Origin: Acidovorax sp. DW039
GTDB taxonomy: Bacteria; Pseudomonadota; Gammaproteobacteria; Burkholderiales; Burkholderiaceae_C
Reading direction: 5' to 3'
Assembly: GCF_037101375.1 (NCBI RefSeq)
Contig: NZ_AP029019.1
Span: forward strand, 186,001 to 250,000
DNA length: 64,000 nucleotides
Part shown: piece by piece, positions 46,468 to 55,067 of the stretch
How the letters are laid out: the number at the start of each line of letters is the position of its first letter
Numbering within the stretch: the stretch's first letter is position 1
Position numbers and translations under genes: made by a program
Notes under the pieces: model-generated
Databases searched by the model: none
What the model saw: only the letters and a program-made list of their open reading frames with translations
What the model was told of the DNA's origin: nothing

Positions 46468-47787
46468 ATGGCACGCTATCTTCTTGCCGCCACGGCCATG
46501 CCGGGCCATGTCATGCCCCTGCTGGCCGTGGCCCGCCATCTGGTGGGCGCAGGGCACCAGGTCTGCTTTCACACCGCCAGTGCCTTCAAGGCGCAGGTGG
46601 AGCGCACCGGGGCCGTGTTTGAGCCCCTGGTGGCCGAGATTGACCACGACCACCGCGCGCTGGAGCAGAAGTTTCCGCAGCAGCGGCAACTGCCGCCCGG
46701 CCCGGCGCGGCTGTGCTTTGGCCTGAAGCACTTCTTTGCCGATGCCATTGGCCCCCAGTACCAGGGGCTGCGCAACATCCTGCAGCGCTTTGCGGCCGAT
46801 GCCATCCTGACCGACACCATGTTCTGCGGCACCTTTCCCCTGCTGCTGGGGCCGCGGCATGAGCGGCCCCCGGTGGTGGCGCTGGGCATCACTGCGCTGG
46901 CGCTGTCCAGCGCCGACACCGCCGCCTTTGGCACCGGCATGGCCCCACCCACCACGCCGCAGGCACGGCAGCAATGCCGCACCATGCAGCAAACGCTGCA
47001 GCGCACCGTGTTTGGCGATGTGCAGCGCCACTTTGATGCCGTGCTGCAGCGCATGGGCCGCCCCCCGCTGCCCGCGTTCTTTACCGACGCCATGGTGACC
47101 CTGCCAGACCTCTACTTGCAGCTCACCGCCCAGGCGTTTGAATATCCGCGCAGCGACCTGCCCGCTACCGTGCAGTTTGTGGGGCCGCTGCTGGCCCCGC
47201 CCGCGCAGGGCTTCACGCCGCCGCCCTGGTGGCCCGAGCTGAGCGATGGCCGCACCGTGGTGCTGGTCACCCAGGGCACGCTGGCCAACGACGATCCGCA
47301 GCAGCTCATCGTGCCCACACTCAAGGCGCTGGCAGGCCAGCCCCACCTGCATGTGATAGCCACCACGGGCGGCCCCGTGCCGCCCGAGCTGGCGGCCATG
47401 GCCCCGGCCAATGCGCGCATCATGGACTTTGTGCCTTATGGCGAGTTGCTGCCCAAGGTGCAGGTCATGGTCACCAACGGGGGCTACGGCTCGGTCAACC
47501 ATGCCCTCAGCCTGGGCATACCGCTGGTGGTGGCCGGTGCCACGGAAGAAAAGCCCGAGATTGCCGCCCGCGTGGCCTGGGCGGGCGCGGGCATCAACCT
47601 GCGCACCGGGCGGCCCAGTACCCGTGCCATTGCCGATGCGGTGCACCTGCTGCTGGCAGACACCTCCTACCGCGAGCGCGCCCAGGCGCTGTCGCAGGCT
47701 TTGCGCCGCCACGACGCGCTGGCAGAGATCACCCAGGCATTGCAGTCGCTGCACTCTGCACCTGCCGTGCAGGCCTTGGCCGCCTGA
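46468..47787 (+). CDS. UGT-type glycosyltransferase (MGT/GT1-like)
   Basis: 439 residues, GT-B fold. The N-terminus AATAMPGHVMPLLAVARHL is the acceptor-domain loop; the C-terminal donor motif is MVTNGGYGSVNHALSLGIP, followed by GATEEKPEIAARV. Such enzymes transfer a hexose from a nucleotide sugar to small lipophilic acceptors. Only 15 bp after the NRPS stop, so almost certainly cotranscribed, and likely to glycosylate its product. Sugar not predictable. Confidence 0.82.
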   Translation: MARYLLAATAMPGHVMPLLAVARHLVGAGHQVCFHTASAFKAQVERTGAVFEPLVAEIDHDHRALEQKFPQQRQLPPGPARLCFGLKHFFADAIGPQYQGLRNILQRFAADAILTDTMFCGTFPLLLGPRHERPPVVALGITALALSSADTAAFGTGMAPPTTPQARQQCRTMQQTLQRTVFGDVQRHFDAVLQRMGRPPLPAFFTDAMVTLPDLYLQLTAQAFEYPRSDLPATVQFVGPLLAPPAQGFTPPPWWPELSDGRTVVLVTQGTLANDDPQQLIVPTLKALAGQPHLHVIATTGGPVPPELAAMAPANARIMDFVPYGELLPKVQVMVTNGGYGSVNHALSLGIPLVVAGATEEKPEIAARVAWAGAGINLRTGRPSTRAIADAVHLLLADTSYRERAQALSQALRRHDALAEITQALQSLHSAPAVQALAA

Positions 47788-47833
47788 TGTAGGCCTGAAG
47801 CACGCGGCTTTCCCATGTGACGAAAGGACATTC

Positions 47834-48037
47834 ATGACCCATCCCCTCGACAACTCCCAGGGTGAATTCCTGGTGCTCGACAACGCCCAGGGGCAGACCT
47901 CGCTGTGGCCTGCCTTCCTGAAAATACCTGACGGCTGGCGTGTGGTCCATGGTGTGGAAACCGTGGAGGCGTGTCGCACCTTTATCGAGTCGCGGGTTCA
48001 GGCGGTCCGTGTCATTGCCCACGCTGCGGAGCAGTGA
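47834..48037 (+). CDS. MbtH-like protein, divergent C-terminus
   Basis: 67 residues. Matches the MbtH pattern in its first two thirds (FLVLDNAQGQTSLWPAFLKI then PDGWRVVHG and C..FIE), but the usual W.D.RP ending is replaced by RVQAVRVIAH. MbtH proteins are chaperone-like partners of A domains; this one lies in the same operon as a single A domain. GAAAGGA ribosome-binding site 7 bp before the ATG. Confidence 0.8.
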   Translation: MTHPLDNSQGEFLVLDNAQGQTSLWPAFLKIPDGWRVVHGVETVEACRTFIESRVQAVRVIAHAAEQ

Positions 48038-48044
48038 TGTCGCC

Positions 48045-48896
48045 GTGATAGCGCTGTGGTTCTGCGCCCTGCAACCGCTGGCAGGATCGCCCCTGCTGCC
48101 GCGTTACTGGCGGATGCTGCACGCCCAAGAGCAGACGCAATACCTGCGGCTGCGCCGCCCTGCAGACCGTCTGCGCTACCTTGTGACCCGCGCGCTGGTG
48201 CGCACGGTGCTGTCAGAGCAGGCGGCCGTGTTGCCTGAGCAATGGCAGTTTGGCCACACGCCGCACGGCAAGCCGGTGGTGACCGGCCCCGCAGGGTTGC
48301 CTGCCGGGCTGGACTTCAGCGTGTCGCATACCGACGAGCTGATCGTGCTGGCGCTGCACCGGCAAGGCAGCGTGGGGGTAGACGCAGAGCGCTGGCAAGG
48401 CCGCACGCCCCCTTTCGAGGTCACACCGGTGCTGCTCACACCGGCCGAGCAGCAGGCGCTGAGCAGCCTGCCAGCCTGCGACCAAGCGCTGCGGTTCTTT
48501 CAGTACTGGTCCTTGAAAGAGGCTTACGTCAAAGCCCTGGGCATGGGCCTTTCGCACCCGCTGACGGCGTTTTCCTTCCGCTTTGACTCACCGGGGGCAC
48601 TGCAGTTTTTCAGCGATGAAGGCGGAGGTGTTTGCGGTGGTGCCCGGTGGTGCTTCTGGCAGTTGGAGGTGCAAGGCCATTGCATCGCGGTGTGCGCCGA
48701 CGTGGCAGGCCAGCCCCCAGCGCTGCAGGCCCGCATGGCGCAGCCATTGCAGGGCAGCACACCTCTGGAGCTGTGTGTGGCATGGAGCACGGACACCTGC
48801 TCCACTGCCACCCCCGCCATCCTGGGCGCGACAAGCTGCATGGGGTTGGGTGCTATCAAAAAAAGAAGCTGCCAGCGCTTGATAGTAAAGCGCTAG
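48045..48896 (+). CDS. Sfp-type 4'-phosphopantetheinyl transferase
   Basis: 283 residues from a GTG at 48045 (MIALWFCALQPLAG), 7 bp after the MbtH stop; GGAG lies 13 bp upstream. The ATG at 48037 is in another frame. Motifs SVGVDAERW and FQYWSLKEAYVKALGMGLSHP bind Mg2+ and CoA. Should convert the NRPS carrier to its holo form. The protein is ~45 residues longer than usual; its last ~15 residues and stop are encoded by dispersed-repeat copy 5. Confidence 0.85.
   Translation: MIALWFCALQPLAGSPLLPRYWRMLHAQEQTQYLRLRRPADRLRYLVTRALVRTVLSEQAAVLPEQWQFGHTPHGKPVVTGPAGLPAGLDFSVSHTDELIVLALHRQGSVGVDAERWQGRTPPFEVTPVLLTPAEQQALSSLPACDQALRFFQYWSLKEAYVKALGMGLSHPLTAFSFRFDSPGALQFFSDEGGGVCGGARWCFWQLEVQGHCIAVCADVAGQPPALQARMAQPLQGSTPLELCVAWSTDTCSTATPAILGATSCMGLGAIKKRSCQRLIVKR
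48850..48896 (+). repeat. Dispersed double-hairpin repeat, copy 5, split by a MITE
   Basis: TGCTATC..AAGCTGCCAGCGCTTGATAG then TAAAGCGCTAG. Overlaps the end of the phosphopantetheinyl transferase gene in sense orientation; its tail resumes at 49059 after the MITE. Confidence 0.7.
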
Positions 48897-49058
48897 GGAT
48901 GTCCTGCATAACCCTCGCGAGTCGGTGGTAGTGCGGATCGGGATAGGCCGCAAGGCGTCTTTTTGCAGTCAATAGCGGGGCTATTGGCAAGAAAAGCAAC
49001 GCAGCGGACTGCCCGAGGCCGCGCTATCACAGACCGCAGGGAGTTATGCAGAACATCC
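48897..49058. mobile_element. 162-bp MITE with CTAG target duplication
   Basis: Ends GGATGTCCTGCATAACCCTC and, inverted, GGATGTTCTGCATAACTCCC (17 of 20 identical). Flanked by CTAG at 48893-48896 and 49059-49062. No coding capacity. A 4-bp CTAG duplication suggests mobilisation by an IS5-group transposase, which is absent here. Confidence 0.8.
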
Positions 49059-49095
49059 CTAGACCCTGATTTGATTCAAAACTGCCCGGTGGGCT

Positions 49096-50130
49096 TCAGT
49101 CCAGCTTGGCCCCTGAGGCTTTGATCAGACGCTCCCACACCGGCCGCTCTTTGTTCATGGCCGCAGCGAACAGCGCGGGCGAGCTTTTTTGCACATCAAA
49201 CCCCATGGCTGCAATGCGCTGGGCCACGTCGGGCTGTTCGGTGGCTTTGCGCACCTCGGTGGCAATGCGCTCCAGCACGGCGGGTGGCGTGCCTGCGGGC
49301 GCACCAACGGCCAGCCAGCCTGCCACGCGGTAGGCCTCGTCATTGAGGCCCTGCTCGGCCAGCGTGGGCACGTTGGGCAGGGTGCTCATGCGGCGCTCGC
49401 CGCTCACGCCAATCGCCTTGAGCTTGCCTGCGTCGATGTGGGCCTTGACCTGCAGAGCGCTGGCAAAGCCGATCTGGATCTGCCCGCCCAGCAGGTCTTG
49501 CACCATGGGGGCTTCACCACGGTAGGCCACATGGCTCATGTCCGCGTTTTGCGACTGGCTCATGTAAGCCCCGGCCAGATGCGGGTAGGCCCCCGTGCCA
49601 TACGAGCCATAAGCCACTTTGCCTTTGTTCGCGGCGATGTACTTGAGCAGCTCTGGCCCCGTGGCCACCGGCACGCTGGGGTGGGCCACCAGCACCAGCG
49701 GCGCAATCGCGATCTGGTAGACGGGCGCAATATCCTTCTCGGGGCTGTAGGGCAGCTTGGTGTAGAGGAACTGGTTGGTGAGCATGGAGTTGCTCAGCGC
49801 CAGCAGCAGGGTGTAGCCGTCGGGTGCGGCCTTGGCTACGGCGTCGGTGCCGATGATGCCGGCCGCGCCGGGCTTGTTGTCGATGACCATGGGCTGGCCC
49901 AGGCCCACGGTCATCTTTTCGGCCAGCACGCGGGCCAGCACATCGGTGGCCCCGCCGGGGGCGAAGGGCACCACCACCTTGATGGGCTTGTTGGGGTAAG
50001 CCTGTGCCAGTGCTACCGTGCCGGTGCCAGCCGCCATGCAGGCGGCCGTGGTCAGCACCGCTGCGCGCAGCCATTGGCGTCGGGGCGTGCTTGGCGGCAT
50101 CTGGTGGTGCATCGGTTGAGAGGGGTGCAT
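49096..50130 (-). CDS. Bug-family tripartite tricarboxylate transporter solute-binding protein
   Basis: 344 residues. N-terminal signal peptide (basic region, then AAVLTTAACMAAGTGTVALA, mature from AYPNKPIKVVVPF). Family marks: VVPFAPGGATDVLAR, NKPGAAGIIGTDAVAKAAPD and a C-terminal WERLIKASGAKLD. AGGAG lies 8 bp before the ATG at 50130. Periplasmic ligand unknown, often a carboxylate. No TctA/TctB membrane genes nearby. Follows the acyl-CoA synthetase by 75 bp on the same strand, hinting at uptake and activation of an organic acid. Confidence 0.88.
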   Translation of the reverse strand: MHPSQPMHHQMPPSTPRRQWLRAAVLTTAACMAAGTGTVALAQAYPNKPIKVVVPFAPGGATDVLARVLAEKMTVGLGQPMVIDNKPGAAGIIGTDAVAKAAPDGYTLLLALSNSMLTNQFLYTKLPYSPEKDIAPVYQIAIAPLVLVAHPSVPVATGPELLKYIAANKGKVAYGSYGTGAYPHLAGAYMSQSQNADMSHVAYRGEAPMVQDLLGGQIQIGFASALQVKAHIDAGKLKAIGVSGERRMSTLPNVPTLAEQGLNDEAYRVAGWLAVGAPAGTPPAVLERIATEVRKATEQPDVAQRIAAMGFDVQKSSPALFAAAMNKERPVWERLIKASGAKLD

Positions 50131-50205
50131 GCGATGTCTCCTGTCGTTGTGGTGGTTAAGTCGGTCGCTGTGCGGGCGCTGTGTCAGTGCACTACCAGGG
50201 CACGG

Positions 50206-52218
50206 TCATGCAGGGGCAGTGTGGGGCGCTACCGTGATGCGCAAGGGCAGGGGGGCCAGCAGGTTGCGCACTGCGGTCAGCAGGGCCGGGTTGTCTGCGC
50301 CAGGGGCGTGTTCCACGGTCACCCGCACGGCGTTGTCGCCATCGGCCTGCACATGTACCTGGGCGGCCAGGTCTGCCGCCGCCAGGGCGCCCTGCACGGC
50401 CTGGCAGGCGGCGCGTTGGCGCAGCTCGGGCTTGTAGATTTTGCCCACGTTGGTCACAGGCATGGTGTCCAGCACCTGCACCCAGCGGGGGCGGGCCACG
50501 GCTTCGTCCACGCGCTCGGCGGTAAAGGCCATCAACTCCGCTTCCGTCACCTGCACGCCGGGCCGCAGCGTGGCGTAGACCACGGGCAGCTCGCCCGCAT
50601 AGGCATCGGGCGCGCCTACGGCGGCGCACAGTTGCACGGCGGGGTGGGCGCCCAGGGCGTCTTCGATCACCTTGGGGTCGATGTTGTGGCCGCTGCGGAT
50701 GATGAGGTCCTTGGCGCGGCCACTCAGGTGCAGACGGCCTTGGTCGTCCAGAAAGCCCAGGTCGCCTGTGGCCAACCAGCCATCCGCCGTGAAGGCCTTG
50801 GCCGTGTCGGCAGGGTCCAGAAAGCCCGAGAACAGGTTGGGCGCTTTGAAAAGCACCATGCCCGGCTGGCCGGGCGGCATGTCCTTGTCGGAGGCATTGC
50901 CCTGCGCATCGAGCGCCACCACGCGCAGCTGCATGTAGGGCAACCGCCAGCCTACGCAGCCTGCGGGGGCGTTCACGCCGGGCGGGGTGATGGTGGAGAT
51001 GCCCGCCATCTCCGTCATGCCCAGGCTTTCGTGGATGTGCAGGCCAAACAGCCGCTCAAACCGTGCGGCCAGCTCAGGCGCGAGGATGGCTGCACCCGTG
51101 CGGCAATAGCGCAGGGTGGAGATGTCGGCCCCGTCCAGCGGCACATTGGCCAGCGCCGCCAGCACCGTGGGTACGGCCGACAGGTAGGTGCAGCGGTAGC
51201 GTTCTACCAGCCGCCAGTAGTTGGCCACCACTTCGCGGTTGCGGAACAGGCCGGTGGTGGGGATGATGGTTTCCACCCCCGCCGACAGCGCTGCCAGCGA
51301 GCCCGGCAGCACGCCCGCCACATGGAACAGCGGGTAGCCGTTGATGCCCACATCTTCGGGCCGTATGCCCTGCATCTGCACACTGCCCCAGGCGGTGAAC
51401 ACCTGCGCGCCGTGGCTGTGGCGGGCCAGCTTGGGCGCGCCGGTGGTGCCACCGGTATGGAAGTACGCGGCGATGTCGGAGGCCACAATGCGGCGGCCGC
51501 TCACCAGGTGGTCACCAGGGTGCTGGTGGCGCGCGGCCAGGTCCAGCACGCCTGCGGGCAGGGCGGGCGCGGCTTCCGGTGCTTCATCGTGCGGGGCGAC
51601 ACGCAGCACCATGGTCAGGCTGGGCACCAAGGCGCGCAGGCGCAGGGCCTTGCTCCAGTAGCCCAGGTCGCCCTCTGCGCCGTAGGCAATCAGCACCTTG
51701 GCGCGGGCCAAGGTCATCATGGCCGCGATCTTCTCGTCGGTGAGCATGGGGTTGAGCGGTTGCACGATGCCCGCCGCCTCGCCACCCCACAGGGCCAGGT
51801 GGTATTCGAGGCAGCCGGGCAGCAGCACGGCCACGGCATCCTCAGGCCCCACGCCTAGGTGGTGCAGCAGGTTGGCCGTCTGGTGGATGCCCGCCAGCAA
51901 CTGGGCGTAGGTCCAGCGGATGGGCTCAGCTGCCGGGTCGGCGGTGGGTAAAAAGGTCAGCGCCGTCTTGTCGCCAAACGCTGCCGCCGAATTCACAAAG
52001 ATGTCGTAGGTGCTCTGCACCGGCAGCGCCTCGGCCAGGGGGCGGGTTTCGAGCCGCTGCACATCCTGCAGGCTGCGGATGGGAGCGGCGCAGGTGAATG
52101 GGGGATGGACCGCAGCAGGAGAATGGGTTGAAGGGGCTGAAGGGGCGGCAGTCAGTGAAGAGGGGGCGGAGCCGGAGGATGTGGGCCCTGGTGTCTGCAT
52201 GGTTTTTGTCTCACTCAT
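50206..52218 (-). CDS. Acyl-CoA synthetase (AMP-forming)
   Basis: 670 residues from the ATG at 52218 (GGAG upstream). About 40 Ser/Pro/Ala-rich N-terminal residues precede the ANL core. Motifs: FHTGGTTGAPKLARHSH (P-loop), a GMTEMAGI-type box, TGDLGFLDDQGRLHLSGRAKD (hinge) and DNVGKIYKPELR-like end with the catalytic Lys (NVGKIYKPEL). Related to broad acyl/feruloyl-CoA synthetases; substrate not predictable. Probable operon with the Bug protein. Divergent from pssA. Confidence 0.82.
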   Translation of the reverse strand: MSETKTMQTPGPTSSGSAPSSLTAAPSAPSTHSPAAVHPPFTCAAPIRSLQDVQRLETRPLAEALPVQSTYDIFVNSAAAFGDKTALTFLPTADPAAEPIRWTYAQLLAGIHQTANLLHHLGVGPEDAVAVLLPGCLEYHLALWGGEAAGIVQPLNPMLTDEKIAAMMTLARAKVLIAYGAEGDLGYWSKALRLRALVPSLTMVLRVAPHDEAPEAAPALPAGVLDLAARHQHPGDHLVSGRRIVASDIAAYFHTGGTTGAPKLARHSHGAQVFTAWGSVQMQGIRPEDVGINGYPLFHVAGVLPGSLAALSAGVETIIPTTGLFRNREVVANYWRLVERYRCTYLSAVPTVLAALANVPLDGADISTLRYCRTGAAILAPELAARFERLFGLHIHESLGMTEMAGISTITPPGVNAPAGCVGWRLPYMQLRVVALDAQGNASDKDMPPGQPGMVLFKAPNLFSGFLDPADTAKAFTADGWLATGDLGFLDDQGRLHLSGRAKDLIIRSGHNIDPKVIEDALGAHPAVQLCAAVGAPDAYAGELPVVYATLRPGVQVTEAELMAFTAERVDEAVARPRWVQVLDTMPVTNVGKIYKPELRQRAACQAVQGALAAADLAAQVHVQADGDNAVRVTVEHAPGADNPALLTAVRNLLAPLPLRITVAPHTAPA

Positions 52219-52354
52219 CTTTTTCGAATCTCCACCACAGTCTCGCTGCACCCGCAGGTAAAAGCAGTCGCGCAAATGTCAGCGGCGTGGGGCTTGGCTG
52301 TCTGCGCGCCCATAATGGACCCGTTATCCACTGTGCGCTCCGGACGCTTTCTCC

Positions 52355-52981
52355 ATGAACACTCCCCAGCATCCCAAACGCTTTTCCATGATCCGCGAAT
52401 TCCATCTGGCCGACTGGTTCACCCTGGGCAACGCGGTCTGTGGCGTGGGGGCTCTGTTTTCGTCCATGTCGTACCTGGCCACCCACGATGTGGTCCATAT
52501 CTACTTTGCTGCGGCGCTGGTGCTGGCGGCGCTGATCTTTGACGTACTGGACGGCCGCATTGCCCGCTGGCGGCAGAAAAGCTCGGCCATGGGGCGCGAG
52601 CTGGATTCGCTGGCCGACGTGATCTCGTTCGGCGTAGCGCCCGCCATCATTGCCTACGGCTGCGGCATGCAGGGCCTGTACGACCGCGTGGTACTTGCCT
52701 ACTTTGTGGCGTGCGGCGTCTCGCGCCTGGCGCGCTACAACGTCACCGCCGAGACGCTGTCGGAGGGCACGGGCAAGGTCAAATACTTTGAGGGCACGCC
52801 CATTCCCACCTCCATCGTGCTGGTGGGCCTGCTGGCCCTGGCCGCTGCCCAAGGGGCGGTAGGTTCCAACCTGTGGGGTGGCCGTGTGGTGCTTGGCGGC
52901 TTCACGCTGCACCCGCTGGTGCTGCTGTTTGCGCTGTCAGGCTCGCTGATGATCAGCCGCATCCGCATCCCCAAGCTCTGA
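52355..52981 (+). CDS. pssA: CDP-diacylglycerol-serine O-phosphatidyltransferase
   Basis: 208 residues, about six membrane segments. The CDP-alcohol phosphatidyltransferase signature D-x2-D-G-x2-A-R-x8-G-x3-D-x3-D is intact (DVLDGRIARW then GRELDSLAD). The C-terminal SRIRIPKL is typical of PssA rather than PgsA. It makes phosphatidylserine, precursor of phosphatidylethanolamine. Confidence 0.85.
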   Translation: MNTPQHPKRFSMIREFHLADWFTLGNAVCGVGALFSSMSYLATHDVVHIYFAAALVLAALIFDVLDGRIARWRQKSSAMGRELDSLADVISFGVAPAIIAYGCGMQGLYDRVVLAYFVACGVSRLARYNVTAETLSEGTGKVKYFEGTPIPTSIVLVGLLALAAAQGAVGSNLWGGRVVLGGFTLHPLVLLFALSGSLMISRIRIPKL

Positions 52982-53040
52982 TTGCTATCAAAAGCATAGC
53001 TGCTTGCGCTTGTTGGCAAAGCGCAAGCATGCATTTTGGC
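52981..53040 (+). repeat. Dispersed double-hairpin repeat, copy 6
   Basis: ATTGCTATC..GCATAGCTGCTTGCGCTTG then GCAAAGCGCAAGC. Begins at the pssA stop codon, sense orientation to pssA; its far end adjoins the convergent EamA gene. Confidence 0.75.
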
Positions 53041-53047
53041 CCGATGC

Positions 53048-54028
53048 TCAGGCGGCGGCAGGCTTGCGGTTGACCAGCACGATGCCCGCAGCCACCAGCG
53101 CCAGCGCAGCCACCAGCGCTGGCGTAACCGGCTCCCCCAGCCAGCCCGCGCCAAACAGCAGCGCAAACACTGGGGTCAGGAACACAAAAGACGACATCTT
53201 GGTGGCCGGGTAGTGCGCCAGCATCCACATCCACGCCAGATAGCTCACAAAAGCTCCCACCAGCGCCTGCACCAGCAGGGACATCCAGGCGAACGCGCTG
53301 AAATCCCAGGACCACTGCTCGCCCAGCGCGAGTGACAGCACAGGCAGCAATGCCGTGCTGACCGCCACCTGGTACAGCAACTGCTGCGCAGGGGCCACGC
53401 GTGCCAGGGTGGTGCTGCGGATGACCACCGTGGTCAGCGCCCACATCAAGCCCGCAGCCAGCCCCAGCACATCGCCCAGCCAGGCCAGAGGGTGGACAAC
53501 GGCCCCCTGCCCACCGGCTCCAGCCGCTGCCCCGAATCCGTCACCCAGCGCCAACCCCACCCCCACAAACGCCCCCGCCAGGCCCAGCCACTGCCAGCCA
53601 CGCAGCCCCTCCCCAGGGATGAAGCGGGGCAGCAGCAGGGCCACCCAGAAGGGCGAGGCGTACAGAAACACCGTCAGGCGCGAGGCGGTGGTGTACTGCA
53701 GGCCCACATAGATGCAGGCAAACTCCCCCGCAAACAGCGCCCCGGCCAGCAGCCCGGCACGCCAGCTTCCAGCCACGCCTGGCGGGTGCATGGGGTGCGC
53801 AGGGTGTGTTCGGGCCGGGCTGCGTGCACGTTGCCACAGGCACCATGCGGCCACAGCGGCTGTGGCCATGGCAAAGCGCACAAAGGCCTGAAAGACGGGC
53901 GCTACCTCGGCCACCGTGGCCTTGACCAGCACTTGCTGAAACCCCCAGAACATGCAGCAGGCCAGCAGCAGGGTGATGGAGAGCGTGTCGAGATGGGCCT
54001 TGCGCACACCGGGGGTGGAAGAGGTCAT
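53048..54028 (-). CDS. DMT-superfamily transporter (EamA family)
   Basis: 326 residues with ten membrane segments in two EamA repeats (SITLLLACCMFWGFQQVLVK... and LAAGLMWALTTVVIRSTTLA...). The second half contains the usual AWMWMLAHYPATKMSSFVFL and TPVFALLFG. Probable metabolite exporter or permease; substrate unknown. A possible degenerate TPP-riboswitch-like sequence lies in the leader. Confidence 0.85.
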   Translation of the reverse strand: MTSSTPGVRKAHLDTLSITLLLACCMFWGFQQVLVKATVAEVAPVFQAFVRFAMATAAVAAWCLWQRARSPARTHPAHPMHPPGVAGSWRAGLLAGALFAGEFACIYVGLQYTTASRLTVFLYASPFWVALLLPRFIPGEGLRGWQWLGLAGAFVGVGLALGDGFGAAAGAGGQGAVVHPLAWLGDVLGLAAGLMWALTTVVIRSTTLARVAPAQQLLYQVAVSTALLPVLSLALGEQWSWDFSAFAWMSLLVQALVGAFVSYLAWMWMLAHYPATKMSSFVFLTPVFALLFGAGWLGEPVTPALVAALALVAAGIVLVNRKPAAA

Positions 54029-54041
54029 GGCTTGATTATGG

Positions 54042-54095
54042 TCAGCTCCCCTGGATCAGGTTCATCGGGCCGTTTGCGGGCACCGTCCCTTCATC
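54042..54095 (-). promoter_or_regulatory. Possible eroded TPP-riboswitch remnant
   Basis: On the minus strand it contains GGTGCCC, then TGAACCTGATCC and AGGGGAGC in the right order, 14-67 bp upstream of the EamA start. The essential CTGAGA and the P4/P5 pyrophosphate-sensing arm are absent, so a working switch is unlikely. Confidence 0.25.
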
Positions 54096-54267
54096 CCTCG
54101 GCGCGATGCACGACACTTGCACGCAACATGCCCTCGCTGCAGGAGGGTTGCCGCATTGAAACGGGATGTGAGCGTGCGCCCCGCCTGTGGCAGCTTTGCC
54201 GCACGCTGCCAGTACACTCGGGCTTTTTGGCTGTGCCCGGTGGCGCAGCCGTTTAACCTCACGCCCC

Positions 54268-55023
54268 ATGGCCACTGAAACGGCGGCGCAGAACCGCGCC
54301 AGTTTTGACCTGAAAAGTGCTTCACTGCCGGTGGTGGCTGTGGTGCTCAAGACCACGGACGCAACCCAGTTTGCTGTGGACTTGGCCGAGCGTGTGGCCG
54401 ACGCCCCCGGTTTTTTTGACCAGGACCCGGTGCTGATCGACCTCTCGCCCGTGCGCGATGCCGAAGAGCCCATCGACTTCGCCGCCATCACCGAGCAACT
54501 GCGCGAGCAGCGCACCCTGCCCGTGGCCGTGCGCGGTGGCAGCCCCGCCCAGATGGAGGCCGCCCGCGCCGCAGGCCTGGCGGCCGCTCCGGATGCCCCC
54601 CCGGCCCGCGCCGAAGCACCTGCCCCCGTGGAGGTGGTGCGCGAAGTGGTCCGCGAGGTGGAAGTCGTGCGTGAAGTGCCCGTGGCAGGCCCGGGCACCG
54701 TGGTGGTGGACAAACCCTTGCGCTCCGGCCAGCAGGTGTATGCGCGCGGCGCCGACCTGGTGGTGATGGCCGTGGTGAGCTTTGGGGCCGAGGTGATTGC
54801 CGACGGCAACATCCACGTCTATGCACCGCTGCGTGGCCGTGCCATTGCCGGGGCCCGTGGCAACACCGAGGCCCGCATTTTCAGCACCTGCCTGGAGCCG
54901 CAGCTGGTTTCCATCGCAGGCATCTACCGCACCACTGAAACCGCCCTGCCCGACAACGTGGCCGGCAAACCCGCCCAGGTGCGCCTGGACGGCGAGAAAC
55001 TCATCATCGAGCCACTGGCTTGA
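54268..55023 (+). CDS. minC: Septum-site inhibitor MinC
   Basis: 251 residues from the ATG at 54268. N-terminal domain (about 12-110), a Val/Glu/Arg-rich linker (VEVVREVVREVEVVREVPV, about 120-145), then the C-terminal right-handed beta-helix (RSGQQVYARGADLVVMAVVS, GAEVIADGNIHVYAPLRGRA, GNTEARIFSTCLEPQLVSIAG) that binds MinD. Inhibits FtsZ assembly near the poles. First gene of minCDE; 44 bp before minD. Confidence 0.93.
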   Translation: MATETAAQNRASFDLKSASLPVVAVVLKTTDATQFAVDLAERVADAPGFFDQDPVLIDLSPVRDAEEPIDFAAITEQLREQRTLPVAVRGGSPAQMEAARAAGLAAAPDAPPARAEAPAPVEVVREVVREVEVVREVPVAGPGTVVVDKPLRSGQQVYARGADLVVMAVVSFGAEVIADGNIHVYAPLRGRAIAGARGNTEARIFSTCLEPQLVSIAGIYRTTETALPDNVAGKPAQVRLDGEKLIIEPLA

Positions 55024-55067
55024 TGGCTTTCATTCCTTCGTATCAACCCACAGAGAATCTGCAACAC

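Noticed and set aside
44446..47979. 1177-residue minus-strand frame opposite the NRPS and glycosyltransferase
   Set aside because: Very long but His/Gln/Gly/Arg-rich and without motifs; it spans three plus-strand genes with clear family signatures.
49189..51858. 889-residue plus-strand frame opposite the Bug protein and acyl-CoA synthetase
   Set aside because: Antisense shadow with His/Gly/Gln-rich composition; the minus-strand genes have signal peptide and AMP-binding motifs.
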